Shown: positions 6,903 through 14,143 of the stretch, one piece after another
Layout: every line of letters begins with the position of its first letter
Numbering within the stretch: the first letter of the stretch is position 1
Virus record (IMG/VR): IMGVR_UViG_3300023192_001899
Span: 1-26,194 of that record
Strand: one strand, 5' to 3'
Length of the DNA stretch: 26,194 nt
Source: a virus
Made by a program: the position numbers and the translations under genes
Notes under the pieces: model-generated
Told to the model about the DNA's origin: nothing
The model's input: the letters and a program-made list of their open reading frames with translations, nothing else
The model's database searches: none

Positions 6903-7204
6903 TCACTTTGCCATTGTTCAAATACAATTCTTTCCTTAAAATCTTTTGCAAGTTTAAAAGTTACATCCATGTCTCCAGAATATGAAACTTCATAAGGCAT
7001 TTCATTAATAGGACCATGCACTTTGATATCTTGAGTTGAAATATTTCTACCAGGCATGGTGCAAGTTTCACATGATACACATAATCGAAGATTAGATAAC
7101 GCATCCAAATTAGAAAATGCTATTTCATATTTGTGTGGGTATGAACTACCCCAATGTGATATACTGGCGACCAGACTGTTAATTGTGGTGGGAACTTTTG
7201 ACAT
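6863..7204 (-). CDS. Tail-tube-like baseplate protein, N-terminal part (gp54/gp19-like; frame broken)
   Basis: The 113-aa frame carries the tube-fold N-terminal half: KYEIAFSNLDALSNLRLCVS, then CETCTMPGRNIS, a PYEVSYSGDMDVTFKL strand and FEQWQSEF. Normally this family continues into a YYDDY-type strand; here that continuation (INPNFGYLDNY) is in the -1 frame, so the present stop at 6863 truncates the fold. The start overlaps the upstream stop as TAATG. One additional T in the TTT run at 6901-6899 (minus strand) would join the halves into about 247 residues. It is probably the baseplate tube initiator or a hub tube protein. Either a real frameshift or a one-base sequence error explains the split; no canonical heptamer is in the right frame. 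Confidence 0.68.
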   Translation of the reverse strand: MSKVPTTINSLVASISHWGSSYPHKYEIAFSNLDALSNLRLCVSCETCTMPGRNISTQDIKVHGPINEMPYEVSYSGDMDVTFKLAKDFKERIVFEQWQSEFIISPSTQTLVI

Positions 7205-7995
7205 TACAGTGCCGCTACTCCTTCATGTTCTTCTTGTAACATTCGTCTACTTTCAACCCAAACTTGATATTTAGTTTTCTTTATAAACCTTTCTACTGGT
7301 AAGTACATTGCAATACCCCAATCTTTGGGTGGTATTAGTAAAATTCGTGAACCAATAAATCTAGTTTTATATCTTCGAAGACATGGTCTATAGTATCTAA
7401 ATTTCCGCGCACCCTTTAATATTTTATAATTAATACGAAGTCGGGTCATATCATTCTCAATATCACCGCTAAGTAATACTTGGAGATTATTAAACAATCT
7501 TGTTCTCAAATGTATATCCAAATAATGTAAATTTAATCCCAAAAATCCATCCTTAGTAAATTTTATAACATAAACTAGAGGCAGTGAATCGTAATATTTT
7601 ATAGTTGATTTTGTTTTGGGTTTATAATTAAACAAAAACATTCTTCCTGTTCTTCTAAGCATACCAGACTTTTGTACCATCCTACTCTGGTCTCTTAAGA
7701 ATGTTTCTTCGGGAGTAATATCCGACAAATCAAATATTTCGCGAAGAAGTTCTCTATACCATTTAAGAGCCTCTTTTGACCCTCGCTTAATTCCAGTATC
7801 TTTAAATAATTCATCTAGTGCATCAAAAACATTTCTTCGCGAAAGTATAACATCAGGACTGGAAATTTTTCCCGAAGAATAATATGAACCTGCGGATTGT
7901 GGGCCAAGACGCTCAACACTAGGTGCATCAGCAGCGACTGATGATGCTTGTGGCGTTGGGTGTAGTTCTTCAGATGTTGATGGTTCTTCCGGCAT
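7204..7995 (-). CDS. Conserved phage protein of unknown function next to gp4
   Basis: 263 aa. Residues 1-45 are low-complexity (Ser, Pro, Ala, Glu; probably disordered). Residues 50-90 look helical. A strongly patterned core at about 133-172 reads YYDSLPLVYVIKF, then GFLGLNLHYL and an Arg-rich helix. The C-terminal half is rich in Arg, Lys and Tyr, suggesting nucleic acid or virion contact. I recall similar LPL...GLNLHYL cores in T4-like phage proteins but cannot name the family. T4 has gene 2 (DNA end protector) beside gene 4, so gp2 is a synteny-based candidate only. The gene follows gp4 by 17 nt, and its TAA overlaps the start of the tube-like gene. No Shine-Dalgarno is evident before this start. 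Confidence 0.65.
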   Translation of the reverse strand: MPEEPSTSEELHPTPQASSVAADAPSVERLGPQSAGSYYSSGKISSPDVILSRRNVFDALDELFKDTGIKRGSKEALKWYRELLREIFDLSDITPEETFLRDQSRMVQKSGMLRRTGRMFLFNYKPKTKSTIKYYDSLPLVYVIKFTKDGFLGLNLHYLDIHLRTRLFNNLQVLLSGDIENDMTRLRINYKILKGARKFRYYRPCLRRYKTRFIGSRILLIPPKDWGIAMYLPVERFIKKTKYQVWVESRRMLQEEHEGVAAL

Positions 7996-8012
7996 ATAAA
8001 TATATATGTTAT

Positions 8013-8447
8013 TTATGGTGATAATGTCTCATCGGTTATGATAATAAATTTCCACCCTTTATTTTCTGCATATTCTGTAGCCGCTTTCCATTTTGCAGAG
8101 TTAATTCCCCAATTTTTTACTTCTGTAAAATATGTTCGTGTCTTTCTTTCAGGTCTTTTTGGTGGTTTGCACTGTTTTTTGGGTTTTACTTCAATTAAAA
8201 GTGTTTCTATAATTCCATCTTTGTTTTTTAATTTTACCAGAAAATCTACAAAATATCTGTGCATCCTGTTGTCAATAGGAGATTTGTATGGAACTACAAC
8301 CTCTTCAGAGCCCCATTCTAAAATCGCATCAGTTTTATCGCAATAAAGCATGAATCTTTTTTCTAATAAACTGCGATATATAACTTTAGTTGGGTTACCG
8401 ATGTATTTTTTCGGTTGTTTTGGTTTGTATCGCCCTTTGTACGCCAT
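8013..8447 (-). CDS. gp4: Head completion protein gp4
   Basis: 144 aa (T4 gp4 is 150 aa). gp4 acts after DNA packaging to complete the head so that tails can join. The conserved pattern of the family is visible: KYIGNPTKVIYRSLLEKRFM, YCD, a WGSEE...VPY motif, HRYFVDF, LIEVKPKKQ and, near the end, NSAKWKAATEYAENKGW. E29, D68, E86 and K88 (ExK) are arranged as in PD-(D/E)xK nucleases, consistent with the nuclease-like fold proposed for this family; the usual P before D68 is V here. It is the first gene of the leftward block, starting 36 bp from the opposing baseplate unit. No clear Shine-Dalgarno or minus-strand promoter was found immediately upstream. Confidence 0.9.
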   Translation of the reverse strand: MAYKGRYKPKQPKKYIGNPTKVIYRSLLEKRFMLYCDKTDAILEWGSEEVVVPYKSPIDNRMHRYFVDFLVKLKNKDGIIETLLIEVKPKKQCKPPKRPERKTRTYFTEVKNWGINSAKWKAATEYAENKGWKFIIITDETLSP

Positions 8448-8448
8448 A

Positions 8449-8456
8449 TATAAATA
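8449..8456 (+). promoter_or_regulatory. T4-type late promoter for the rightward baseplate operon
   Basis: TATAAATA, the exact T4 late promoter element, lies in the 35-bp gap between the divergent gp4 and tail-tube cap genes. The start would be near 8462, leaving about 20 nt before the ATG at 8483 with AGGAG at 8472-8476. gp33, encoded at 1946, is a component of the machinery that uses such sites. Confidence 0.72.
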
Positions 8457-8482
8457 TGTATTCTATCTAACAGGAGATGTCG

Positions 8483-9727
8483 ATGGCAAAAGCAAGAGAT
8501 TCATTATCTGCATTATTTTCTGACACCGCAAGTGTTCAGGATTCTGTATTTGGCAAATTAGATATTCAACCAGCAGATACTGGTGGTCTTGATGGAAAAC
8601 CAGAAATGAAATTGGAATATCCCATAAACCTTGGGTCAAATGATGTAAATCATTTTGTGGTATTTCATATTTGGGGAGATATAGTTTCAAATCTTTCCAG
8701 TGAAAGTCAAGGTATGATTGAAGATGCACAAAGTTATGTAAACAAATGGAAAACATGGGGCGCGGTGGCGGGCGGTGGAACAGTTGCGGGATTGAGAGTG
8801 GGGCCTAGAATAATAAAATGGTTGACTGGGGCAATAAATTTGTTCAAGGGTATTAAAAAAGGTAAAGTGGTATTTACAGTTGGTGGTATCCTTGGTGGTG
8901 CGTGGGCTGGTAGTACAGTCGGCGGTAGGCTTTCTCACGGTCTTGGTCTTACTGATGCGGAAAAAAAACATCTTAAAACTTACGATGCTCATAAAAAAGA
9001 AATCTATAAGGGAGTGTTTGCTGACAAAGAAGATTGGCATGATGAACAAGGAAGATTCACCAGATTTGGCAAGGCAAGGGCCAGGATGACAGACACAATT
9101 GCTTTGTATATGCCACAAAAGATTCAATCATTATCTGTTCTAGAATATGAACAACAAGATTTGTCATTTATACAAGGGATGAGAGGAGACCTAACTGGTT
9201 ATCTGACTCGTCTTGGAATAACAAAACTTACTGGTACATTAGATTCTGTTTCCGCTGCTGTTGGTGGCGCCCCAAACACTCAAGCAGCCTTGCAAGCATC
9301 AATGAGAATTGCGGAGAACCCTAGAAAACAATTAAGTTTTCGTGAGCCCGTATCAAGAAAATTTGAATTAAACTTTAACTTCTCTCCAAAAAATGAAATG
9401 GAAAGTGTAAGAGCATATCAAATAATTCAAACATTTAAAAAACATGCATATCCAAAATTAAATAGGATGATTGGTAAGGGTACATTTTATACTTTCCCTG
9501 CTGAATTTGACATCGAATATTATACTATGCAAAATGGAGAACCAGTAGAAAATAATTGGTTAAACAAAATAGGCAGATGTGCGTTAAGAGAAATTAATGT
9601 AGATTATGCATCTAGTGGTTCATATTCTACTTTTGCTAATGGCGCGCCAACAAACATGATGCTTTCTTTAACATTCGAAGAGATGAGACTATTGGATTCC
9701 GAACTAGTAGAAAGCGAAGGTATGTAA
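8483..9727 (+). CDS. gp48: Baseplate tail-tube cap/initiator protein (gp48/gp54-like)
   Basis: 414 aa from the ATG at 8483, chosen because AGGAG (8472-8476) is 6 nt away; the ATG at 8477 directly abuts that site and is unlikely. The C-terminal half carries the tube domain: EMESVRAYQIIQTFKKHAYP, FPAEFDIEYYTMQNG, then IGRCALREINVDYASSGSYS and PTNMMLSLTFEEM. T4 gp48 (364 aa) and gp54 (320 aa) have this domain and connect baseplate to tube. Residues about 90-155 are unusual: two Gly-rich hydrophobic stretches (VAGGGTVAGLRVG and FTVGGILGGAWAGSTVGG) resembling glycine zippers or membrane-active helices. It is the first gene of the rightward operon; the next starts after 1 nt. gp48 and gp54 cannot be separated here. 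Confidence 0.78.
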   Translation: MAKARDSLSALFSDTASVQDSVFGKLDIQPADTGGLDGKPEMKLEYPINLGSNDVNHFVVFHIWGDIVSNLSSESQGMIEDAQSYVNKWKTWGAVAGGGTVAGLRVGPRIIKWLTGAINLFKGIKKGKVVFTVGGILGGAWAGSTVGGRLSHGLGLTDAEKKHLKTYDAHKKEIYKGVFADKEDWHDEQGRFTRFGKARARMTDTIALYMPQKIQSLSVLEYEQQDLSFIQGMRGDLTGYLTRLGITKLTGTLDSVSAAVGGAPNTQAALQASMRIAENPRKQLSFREPVSRKFELNFNFSPKNEMESVRAYQIIQTFKKHAYPKLNRMIGKGTFYTFPAEFDIEYYTMQNGEPVENNWLNKIGRCALREINVDYASSGSYSTFANGAPTNMMLSLTFEEMRLLDSELVESEGM

Positions 9728-9728
9728 A

Positions 9729-10643
9729 ATGTATTTTAAGAATTTTCCTAGATTATTATTAGATTCTGGAACTGGTGCAACATCTGGCGCTAGAATTGCA
9801 GTTGATGTTCTTCGGAGAGTTGGATTTAATTCTCAAGGACAAACAGGTTCTGAATATTTTGTTCAATACGATATAAAAGATTATGAAACACCAGAAACGG
9901 TTGCAGATTCTTTATATGGTTCACCAGAATATCATTGGGTTGTTCTTATGTTTAATGATATATTGAATCCGTTGTTTGAATGGCCTCTTAGTACCAGAAA
10001 ATTTGAAAAGAAATTAGAAAACAAATATAATGGTGTTACTCTTTTTATAGATGAAGGGGCTTCTGGGCCATCTGGAACTTTCAGTAGAAACGACACACTC
10101 ATACAAACTTCTTTAACTGGCGGCGCTGCGGGCTCAACTGGATTTAAAAGTCTTGTCTCTGAATATGACCCTACATTACATAAAATTGTTGTTACAGATA
10201 TTGATTTGACTTATACTTTTTCGGCAGGTGATGAAATAAAAGCATTCAATTCAGCAGGTGGTACTGGATGGGATGACTATGTTGGCTCTGCACTAGTAAA
10301 AAGAGTTGTTACTGATTCTAAACAATCACTACATCATTTTGAAACGAGTGGTTCAGTAACTGGTGGATATGATGACATAGGTGGTGGAACAGGTACATCT
10401 GTTGTTTGGTTAGACCCTTTGTCAAAATATGATGGGATAACACAACATTCTTTAGGTTCTGGAGGCACAACTTATGGAAATACTTTATTATATGGTTATA
10501 TTATGAATAATGCTACAACATATGTAAAAACAAATTATCAGTATGAAGACGAATTAAACGAAACAAATAGAAGTATATCATTATTAGACCCACAATATCT
10601 ACCATATGTACTTGATGAATTTAAACAATTGATTAGACAATGA
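9729..10643 (+). CDS. gp53: Baseplate wedge protein gp53
   Basis: 304 aa; T4 gp53 is 196 aa. The N-terminal part has the family pattern: a LysM-like segment QYDIKDYETPETVADSLYG, then YHWVVLMFNDILNPLFEWPL. The C-terminus (DELNETNRSISLLDPQYLPY, then VLDEFKQLI) matches the family ending. Between them, residues about 100-230 form an extra Gly/Ser/Thr-rich insert with beta character, which accounts for the additional length. gp53 clamps neighbouring wedges together in the baseplate. The gene overlaps the next by ATGA, indicating coupled translation. Confidence 0.88.
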   Translation: MYFKNFPRLLLDSGTGATSGARIAVDVLRRVGFNSQGQTGSEYFVQYDIKDYETPETVADSLYGSPEYHWVVLMFNDILNPLFEWPLSTRKFEKKLENKYNGVTLFIDEGASGPSGTFSRNDTLIQTSLTGGAAGSTGFKSLVSEYDPTLHKIVVTDIDLTYTFSAGDEIKAFNSAGGTGWDDYVGSALVKRVVTDSKQSLHHFETSGSVTGGYDDIGGGTGTSVVWLDPLSKYDGITQHSLGSGGTTYGNTLLYGYIMNNATTYVKTNYQYEDELNETNRSISLLDPQYLPYVLDEFKQLIRQ

Positions 10644-12040
10644 CATCACCAGAAAATCAACAACAAAACAGAACAAATCAAGACATAAATGCGGTTCTTC
10701 GAAACAAAGATGTTCGTATTGATGATATTCGTATTGTTTCTCTAGATGGATTAGATATTAGTATTATAGAATATTTTGCATCGATAGAAATTTATGAAAA
10801 TTTGTTTTTAAATAATATTACTGGCAGAATTTCTTTGATAGATGGTTCTAATTTACCTACTGAACTTCCCTTAACTGGCCAAGAAATATTAATTTTCACA
10901 TTTTCTACTCCAGGAATTGAATCTATATCATTAACCGTTTCACTTGATAAAATATCTGAAAGAATTCCACTTACAAATGAAAGAAGTCAAGTATATGATT
11001 TACATTTCATTTCAATACCTTTTATTGTTAATCTCACTAAAAAAGTTAGTAAATCATACACAGGAAAAATATCTGAAATAGTAAGAAAAATATTTTCTTC
11101 TTATCTTTCTAATCCTGATGGTGGTGAAGGTTTAGTTGCTCCCAACATAAAAATAGAAACGACGTTTGGTTCTCATAAATTTGTCATTCCAAACTGGCGG
11201 CCGCAAGCGGCTATTAATTGGTTAGCACAAAGAGCAATTTCTGACACATATCCAGACCGTGCAAACTATATTTTTTATGAAGACTTGGATGGATTTAAAT
11301 TTGTATCGTTAACATCCCTAATGAATGGTCCTGTAAGAGAAGTTTATGAAAGTATAGTAACAAGGGAAGAATATGATACCGAAGATGATTATGAATCCAC
11401 ACACAGAAATATACAAAGCCCGATAATTGTTAGAGGTTTTGATAGGTCAAAAGAAATACCAAAAGGAACATTTTCTTCAAGTTTAATGACACACGATATT
11501 GTAAAAAAAGAATGGGGAACAACGAGTTATAATTATACACAAGAATTTGATTCTAGTAAGTCATTAAATAATTGGCCTATCCTTCCTGTTGGTTCTGATT
11601 ACTTTGCAAGACATCCAGATGCAAAACAATATTTTTCTCCTAAACATGCAGGGATTCATGGAGGAGTACAAGCAAATACTCAAGAGGGCGAGGAAGTACA
11701 ATTTTTAGAATATCCAGACAATTACAGACAAGAACTATGGATGTTAACGCATGATTCTTTAATCAATCAATTAAAATCTTCTAGAATAGAATTTGATATT
11801 TTTGGTGATTCAAATAGGAGGGTTGGAGACAGGGTTGAAGTTATTGTTCCTCCTATGAAGGCGGTTGGCTTCAATTCTTCTGAAGTGGATACACTTATTT
11901 CTGGCACATATCTCATAACACAAATCAGACACAGAATTAGTCTTGGTGGTCATGAGATGCGGATAGAATTATCAAAAGATTCTTTCATTGAAAGAATGCC
12001 AGATTTTATACAATATGAACCAGAAGGAATCCATTCATGA
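10640..12040 (+). CDS. gp27: Baseplate hub protein (gp27-like)
   Basis: 466 aa. The N-terminal third is beta-rich (DDIRIVSLDGLDISIIEYFA, SIEIYENLFLNNITGRISL), then a TGKISEIVRKIF helix and a WRPQAAINWLAQRAIS helix typical of the hub fold shared by T4 gp27 and Mu gpD. The end, GDRVEVIVPP...LISGTYLITQIRH, followed by a HEMRIELSKDSF strand, is the characteristic closing barrel. gp27 forms the trimeric hub that holds the gp5 spike, and the next gene is the spike. Overlaps both neighbours by ATGA, so hub and spike should be made in matched amounts. T4 gp27 is 391 aa. Assignment rests on fold-type motifs and position. Confidence 0.7.
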   Translation: MTSPENQQQNRTNQDINAVLRNKDVRIDDIRIVSLDGLDISIIEYFASIEIYENLFLNNITGRISLIDGSNLPTELPLTGQEILIFTFSTPGIESISLTVSLDKISERIPLTNERSQVYDLHFISIPFIVNLTKKVSKSYTGKISEIVRKIFSSYLSNPDGGEGLVAPNIKIETTFGSHKFVIPNWRPQAAINWLAQRAISDTYPDRANYIFYEDLDGFKFVSLTSLMNGPVREVYESIVTREEYDTEDDYESTHRNIQSPIIVRGFDRSKEIPKGTFSSSLMTHDIVKKEWGTTSYNYTQEFDSSKSLNNWPILPVGSDYFARHPDAKQYFSPKHAGIHGGVQANTQEGEEVQFLEYPDNYRQELWMLTHDSLINQLKSSRIEFDIFGDSNRRVGDRVEVIVPPMKAVGFNSSEVDTLISGTYLITQIRHRISLGGHEMRIELSKDSFIERMPDFIQYEPEGIHS

Positions 12041-13035
12041 GAAATTATATGGGAAAAGATGGATTTGTTTGGTTTCAAGGTGTGGTAGAAGATAGGAATG
12101 ACCCATTGGAACTTGGTAGATGTAGAATTCGTGTGCTTGGGTGGCATACTGTAAATAAATTAAACATACCAACAGAAGATTTGCCTTGGGCATATCCTAT
12201 ACAACCTATAACTTCTGCAGCGATGAATGGTATAGGTCAAACTCCATTGGGACCTGTTGAGGGGACATGGGTTGTTGGGTTTTTTAGAGATGGTGCTAAT
12301 GCACAAGAACCTGTATTCTTTGGAACAATAGGTGGTATTCCACAAATATCTGCTAAAACATCTGAAGGATTCAATGACCCTAGCGGAACTTATCCAAAAG
12401 AAGATTATATTTTAGAAGCAGATACAAACAGATTGGCCCGAGGCATTACTATGGGAACTGTTGTAGAAAAGAAAATATTATCTGCTGGAACAGGTGGAAG
12501 GCCAACAGCAAACGAAAAGAATGAACATGGTTGGGTTGAACCACACACACAATTTAACTCTCAGTACCCCTACAATCATGTGTACGAGTCAGAGAGTGGA
12601 CACATTCAAGAATTCGATGATACACCCAACGCAGAACGAATTCACACTTATCATAGGAAAGGGACATTTGAAGAAATTCATCCAGACGGAAGTAGAGTAA
12701 CAAAAGTAGTTGATGATGATTATGAATTGGTTTATGGAAAGAAGTTTGTTCACATTTCTGGCAATGCCAATGTACTTATTGGTGATGGTGAAAAGAAAAG
12801 TAACATTACTCTTTATGTTAAAGGAAATGCAGATATACAAGTAGATGGAAATGTAACTGAAGTTGTTGGTGGTAATGTAAAACAAACCGTAAAAGGTAAT
12901 GTTGACATAACAAGCACAGATGGAAAAATTAAAATGACATCTGATGGAAATATTGATATTATTAGTGGCGGAAATATACACTTGATGTGTAATAAGAACT
13001 TAAGATTAAGTGGCAGCACAATCGATTTAAACTAG
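12037..13035 (+). CDS. gp5: Central spike protein, gp5-like, without lysozyme domain
   Basis: 332 aa (T4 gp5 is 575 aa). Residues about 5-105 form the gp5 N-terminal OB-fold: GFVWFQGVVEDRNDPLELGR, VLGWH, DLPWAYP and the WVVGFFRDG...PVFFGTIGG pattern. The C-terminus (about 215-332) has regular short repeats (GNADIQVDGNVTEVVGGNVK, then GNVDITSTDGK, GNIDIISGGNI) of the triple-stranded beta-helix needle. The middle (about 115-210) shows no T4-type lysozyme sequence. It would pierce the outer membrane, but peptidoglycan cleavage must come from elsewhere. It overlaps the hub gene by ATGA; an alternative start is the ATG at 12049. The PAAR tip gene follows after 9 nt. Confidence 0.88.
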   Translation: MRNYMGKDGFVWFQGVVEDRNDPLELGRCRIRVLGWHTVNKLNIPTEDLPWAYPIQPITSAAMNGIGQTPLGPVEGTWVVGFFRDGANAQEPVFFGTIGGIPQISAKTSEGFNDPSGTYPKEDYILEADTNRLARGITMGTVVEKKILSAGTGGRPTANEKNEHGWVEPHTQFNSQYPYNHVYESESGHIQEFDDTPNAERIHTYHRKGTFEEIHPDGSRVTKVVDDDYELVYGKKFVHISGNANVLIGDGEKKSNITLYVKGNADIQVDGNVTEVVGGNVKQTVKGNVDITSTDGKIKMTSDGNIDIISGGNIHLMCNKNLRLSGSTIDLN

Positions 13036-13044
13036 GAGAAAGAA

Positions 13045-13308
13045 ATGGCAGGAGTTTCAAGAGCATATCAAGATACAGCAGGCGGCACCATACTTTCTGG
13101 TGCTGGAAATGTTAATGTTAACGGAATGCCCGTTGCATTATTATATTCTCCAGTTGCAGGACACGGAAGAAATAAACATGCAGGTCCAACAATGGTGCGA
13201 AGTTCTAATACAGTCAAAGCAAATGGCAGAGGTGTAGTTAGACAAGGCGATATAGCGAGTTGTGGACATCCTGCAACTGGTTCAGGAAATGTTTACGCAG
13301 GAGATTAA
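13045..13308 (+). CDS. PAAR-repeat spike tip protein (gp5.4-like)
   Basis: 87 aa. Short PAAR-type protein that caps and sharpens the spike needle, usually with a bound metal. Visible features: a small VNVNGMPVALL strand pair, HGRNKHAG, the TVKANGRGVVRQGDIA loop and a GHPATGSGNVYAGD ending; H and C residues near the tip could bind iron or zinc. T4 has the equivalent in gp5.4 (97 aa). It starts after GGAGAAAG, directly behind the spike gene, and is followed 2 nt later by the next gene. Confidence 0.88.
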   Translation: MAGVSRAYQDTAGGTILSGAGNVNVNGMPVALLYSPVAGHGRNKHAGPTMVRSSNTVKANGRGVVRQGDIASCGHPATGSGNVYAGD

Positions 13309-13310
13309 TT

Positions 13311-14114
13311 ATGGGATACTTTCCAACAACTGGGTGTGAGATTTCTTCTACCGAATTTACGGATGGAGAAAAAGACATTATAAAAACTGTTATGGATGGA
13401 AATGCTTTTCAAAATCCAGTGGCAGGCGCCATTGGTGGAGTAAACACAGCAATTTCTGGTGTTCAGGGATTACTCAATGGAGTTGCTTTTCCAAGCATAT
13501 TTGCTGGGCTGTCTAGTGCAATAAGTACTTTATCTGGACAGGTAAGTTCATATAAAACTCACTCCGATAGAGTATCTGGTGTAAATTTAGATAGTCTTGG
13601 TCCAAACGATGAACCAAGCCTGTTAGGTTTATATGGAATAGCATCGGCATTTAATTCGGCGCAAGAGTCTATGATTGGTGGGGTGGTAGATAATTTTAGT
13701 GATGTGTTTGGTAGTATTTTAGGACCAGCGAATTCGGCTATTAAATCTGCAACCGATACTTTAGAAAATGGAATATATAATTTTATTCAACAACATTCAG
13801 GAGTAAGTTCTGGAAGTTATCCCGGAGGATTTACAGATGCATTAAGTAACTTTACTACTAAAATGTCTGGGTCGTCGTCTAATATTGGTACATTAATCAG
13901 TGGAGATAATACAAAATATAGTAATGCGCTAGGTTATGTTAAAAAATTTAGTTTGGGTAATGTTGTATTAGGTAGTCAAAGTGACCCTTGTTTTGGCGGC
14001 AACCTAATCAAAGGTGTAGTTGTGAATTCTAATGTACGACAAAAATTAGATGCATTACCAAAATCACCCGCGATGGTTGATTTCGAAGCCCTATCAGCGA
14101 CAGCACTGGAATAA
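13311..14114 (+). CDS. Putative virion/baseplate protein, unknown family
   Basis: 267 aa from the ATG at 13311, selected for its GGAG 8 nt upstream; an upstream start at 13260 would overlap PAAR extensively and yields an implausible basic leader. The protein is rich in Gly, Ser, Asn and Ala, with alternating helical segments (GAIGGVNTAISGVQGLLNG, SAISTLSGQVSSYKTHSDRV) and a possible cysteine pair (one near the start in GCEISS, one in DPCFGGN near the end). No T4 homologue is recognised. The SSYKTHSDRVSGV stretch resembles segments I associate with cyanophage baseplate-region proteins, but that is memory rather than a test. Its place between the spike tip and gp25 suggests a structural or assembly role. 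Confidence 0.65.
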   Translation: MGYFPTTGCEISSTEFTDGEKDIIKTVMDGNAFQNPVAGAIGGVNTAISGVQGLLNGVAFPSIFAGLSSAISTLSGQVSSYKTHSDRVSGVNLDSLGPNDEPSLLGLYGIASAFNSAQESMIGGVVDNFSDVFGSILGPANSAIKSATDTLENGIYNFIQQHSGVSSGSYPGGFTDALSNFTTKMSGSSSNIGTLISGDNTKYSNALGYVKKFSLGNVVLGSQSDPCFGGNLIKGVVVNSNVRQKLDALPKSPAMVDFEALSATALE

Positions 14115-14143
14115 TACATAATAGGACAAACAAGGAGTATATT

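Noticed and set aside
7995-8002. Plus-strand TATAAATA between gp4 and the 263-aa gene
   Set aside because: Points rightward into antisense of gp4; no plus-strand gene there. Most likely chance in AT-rich sequence around a start codon.
8010-8018. Minus-strand CATAAATA overlapping the gp4 stop
   Set aside because: Would start transcription only a few nt before the next ATG; spacing too short to support as a promoter without other evidence.
8477-8482. ATG at 8477 as start of the tail-tube cap gene
   Set aside because: The AGGAG site ends at 8476 with no spacer; the ATG at 8483 has correct spacing.
12589-13019. Minus-strand open frames inside the spike gene
   Set aside because: Antisense of the repetitive beta-helix region; Ile/Asn/Phe-rich products are shadows of the repeat codons.
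13260-13310. Upstream start (13260) for the gene after PAAR
   Set aside because: It would overlap PAAR by about 50 nt and add a Trp/Cys/Arg-rich leader with no family sense; the ATG at 13311 has a good ribosome site.
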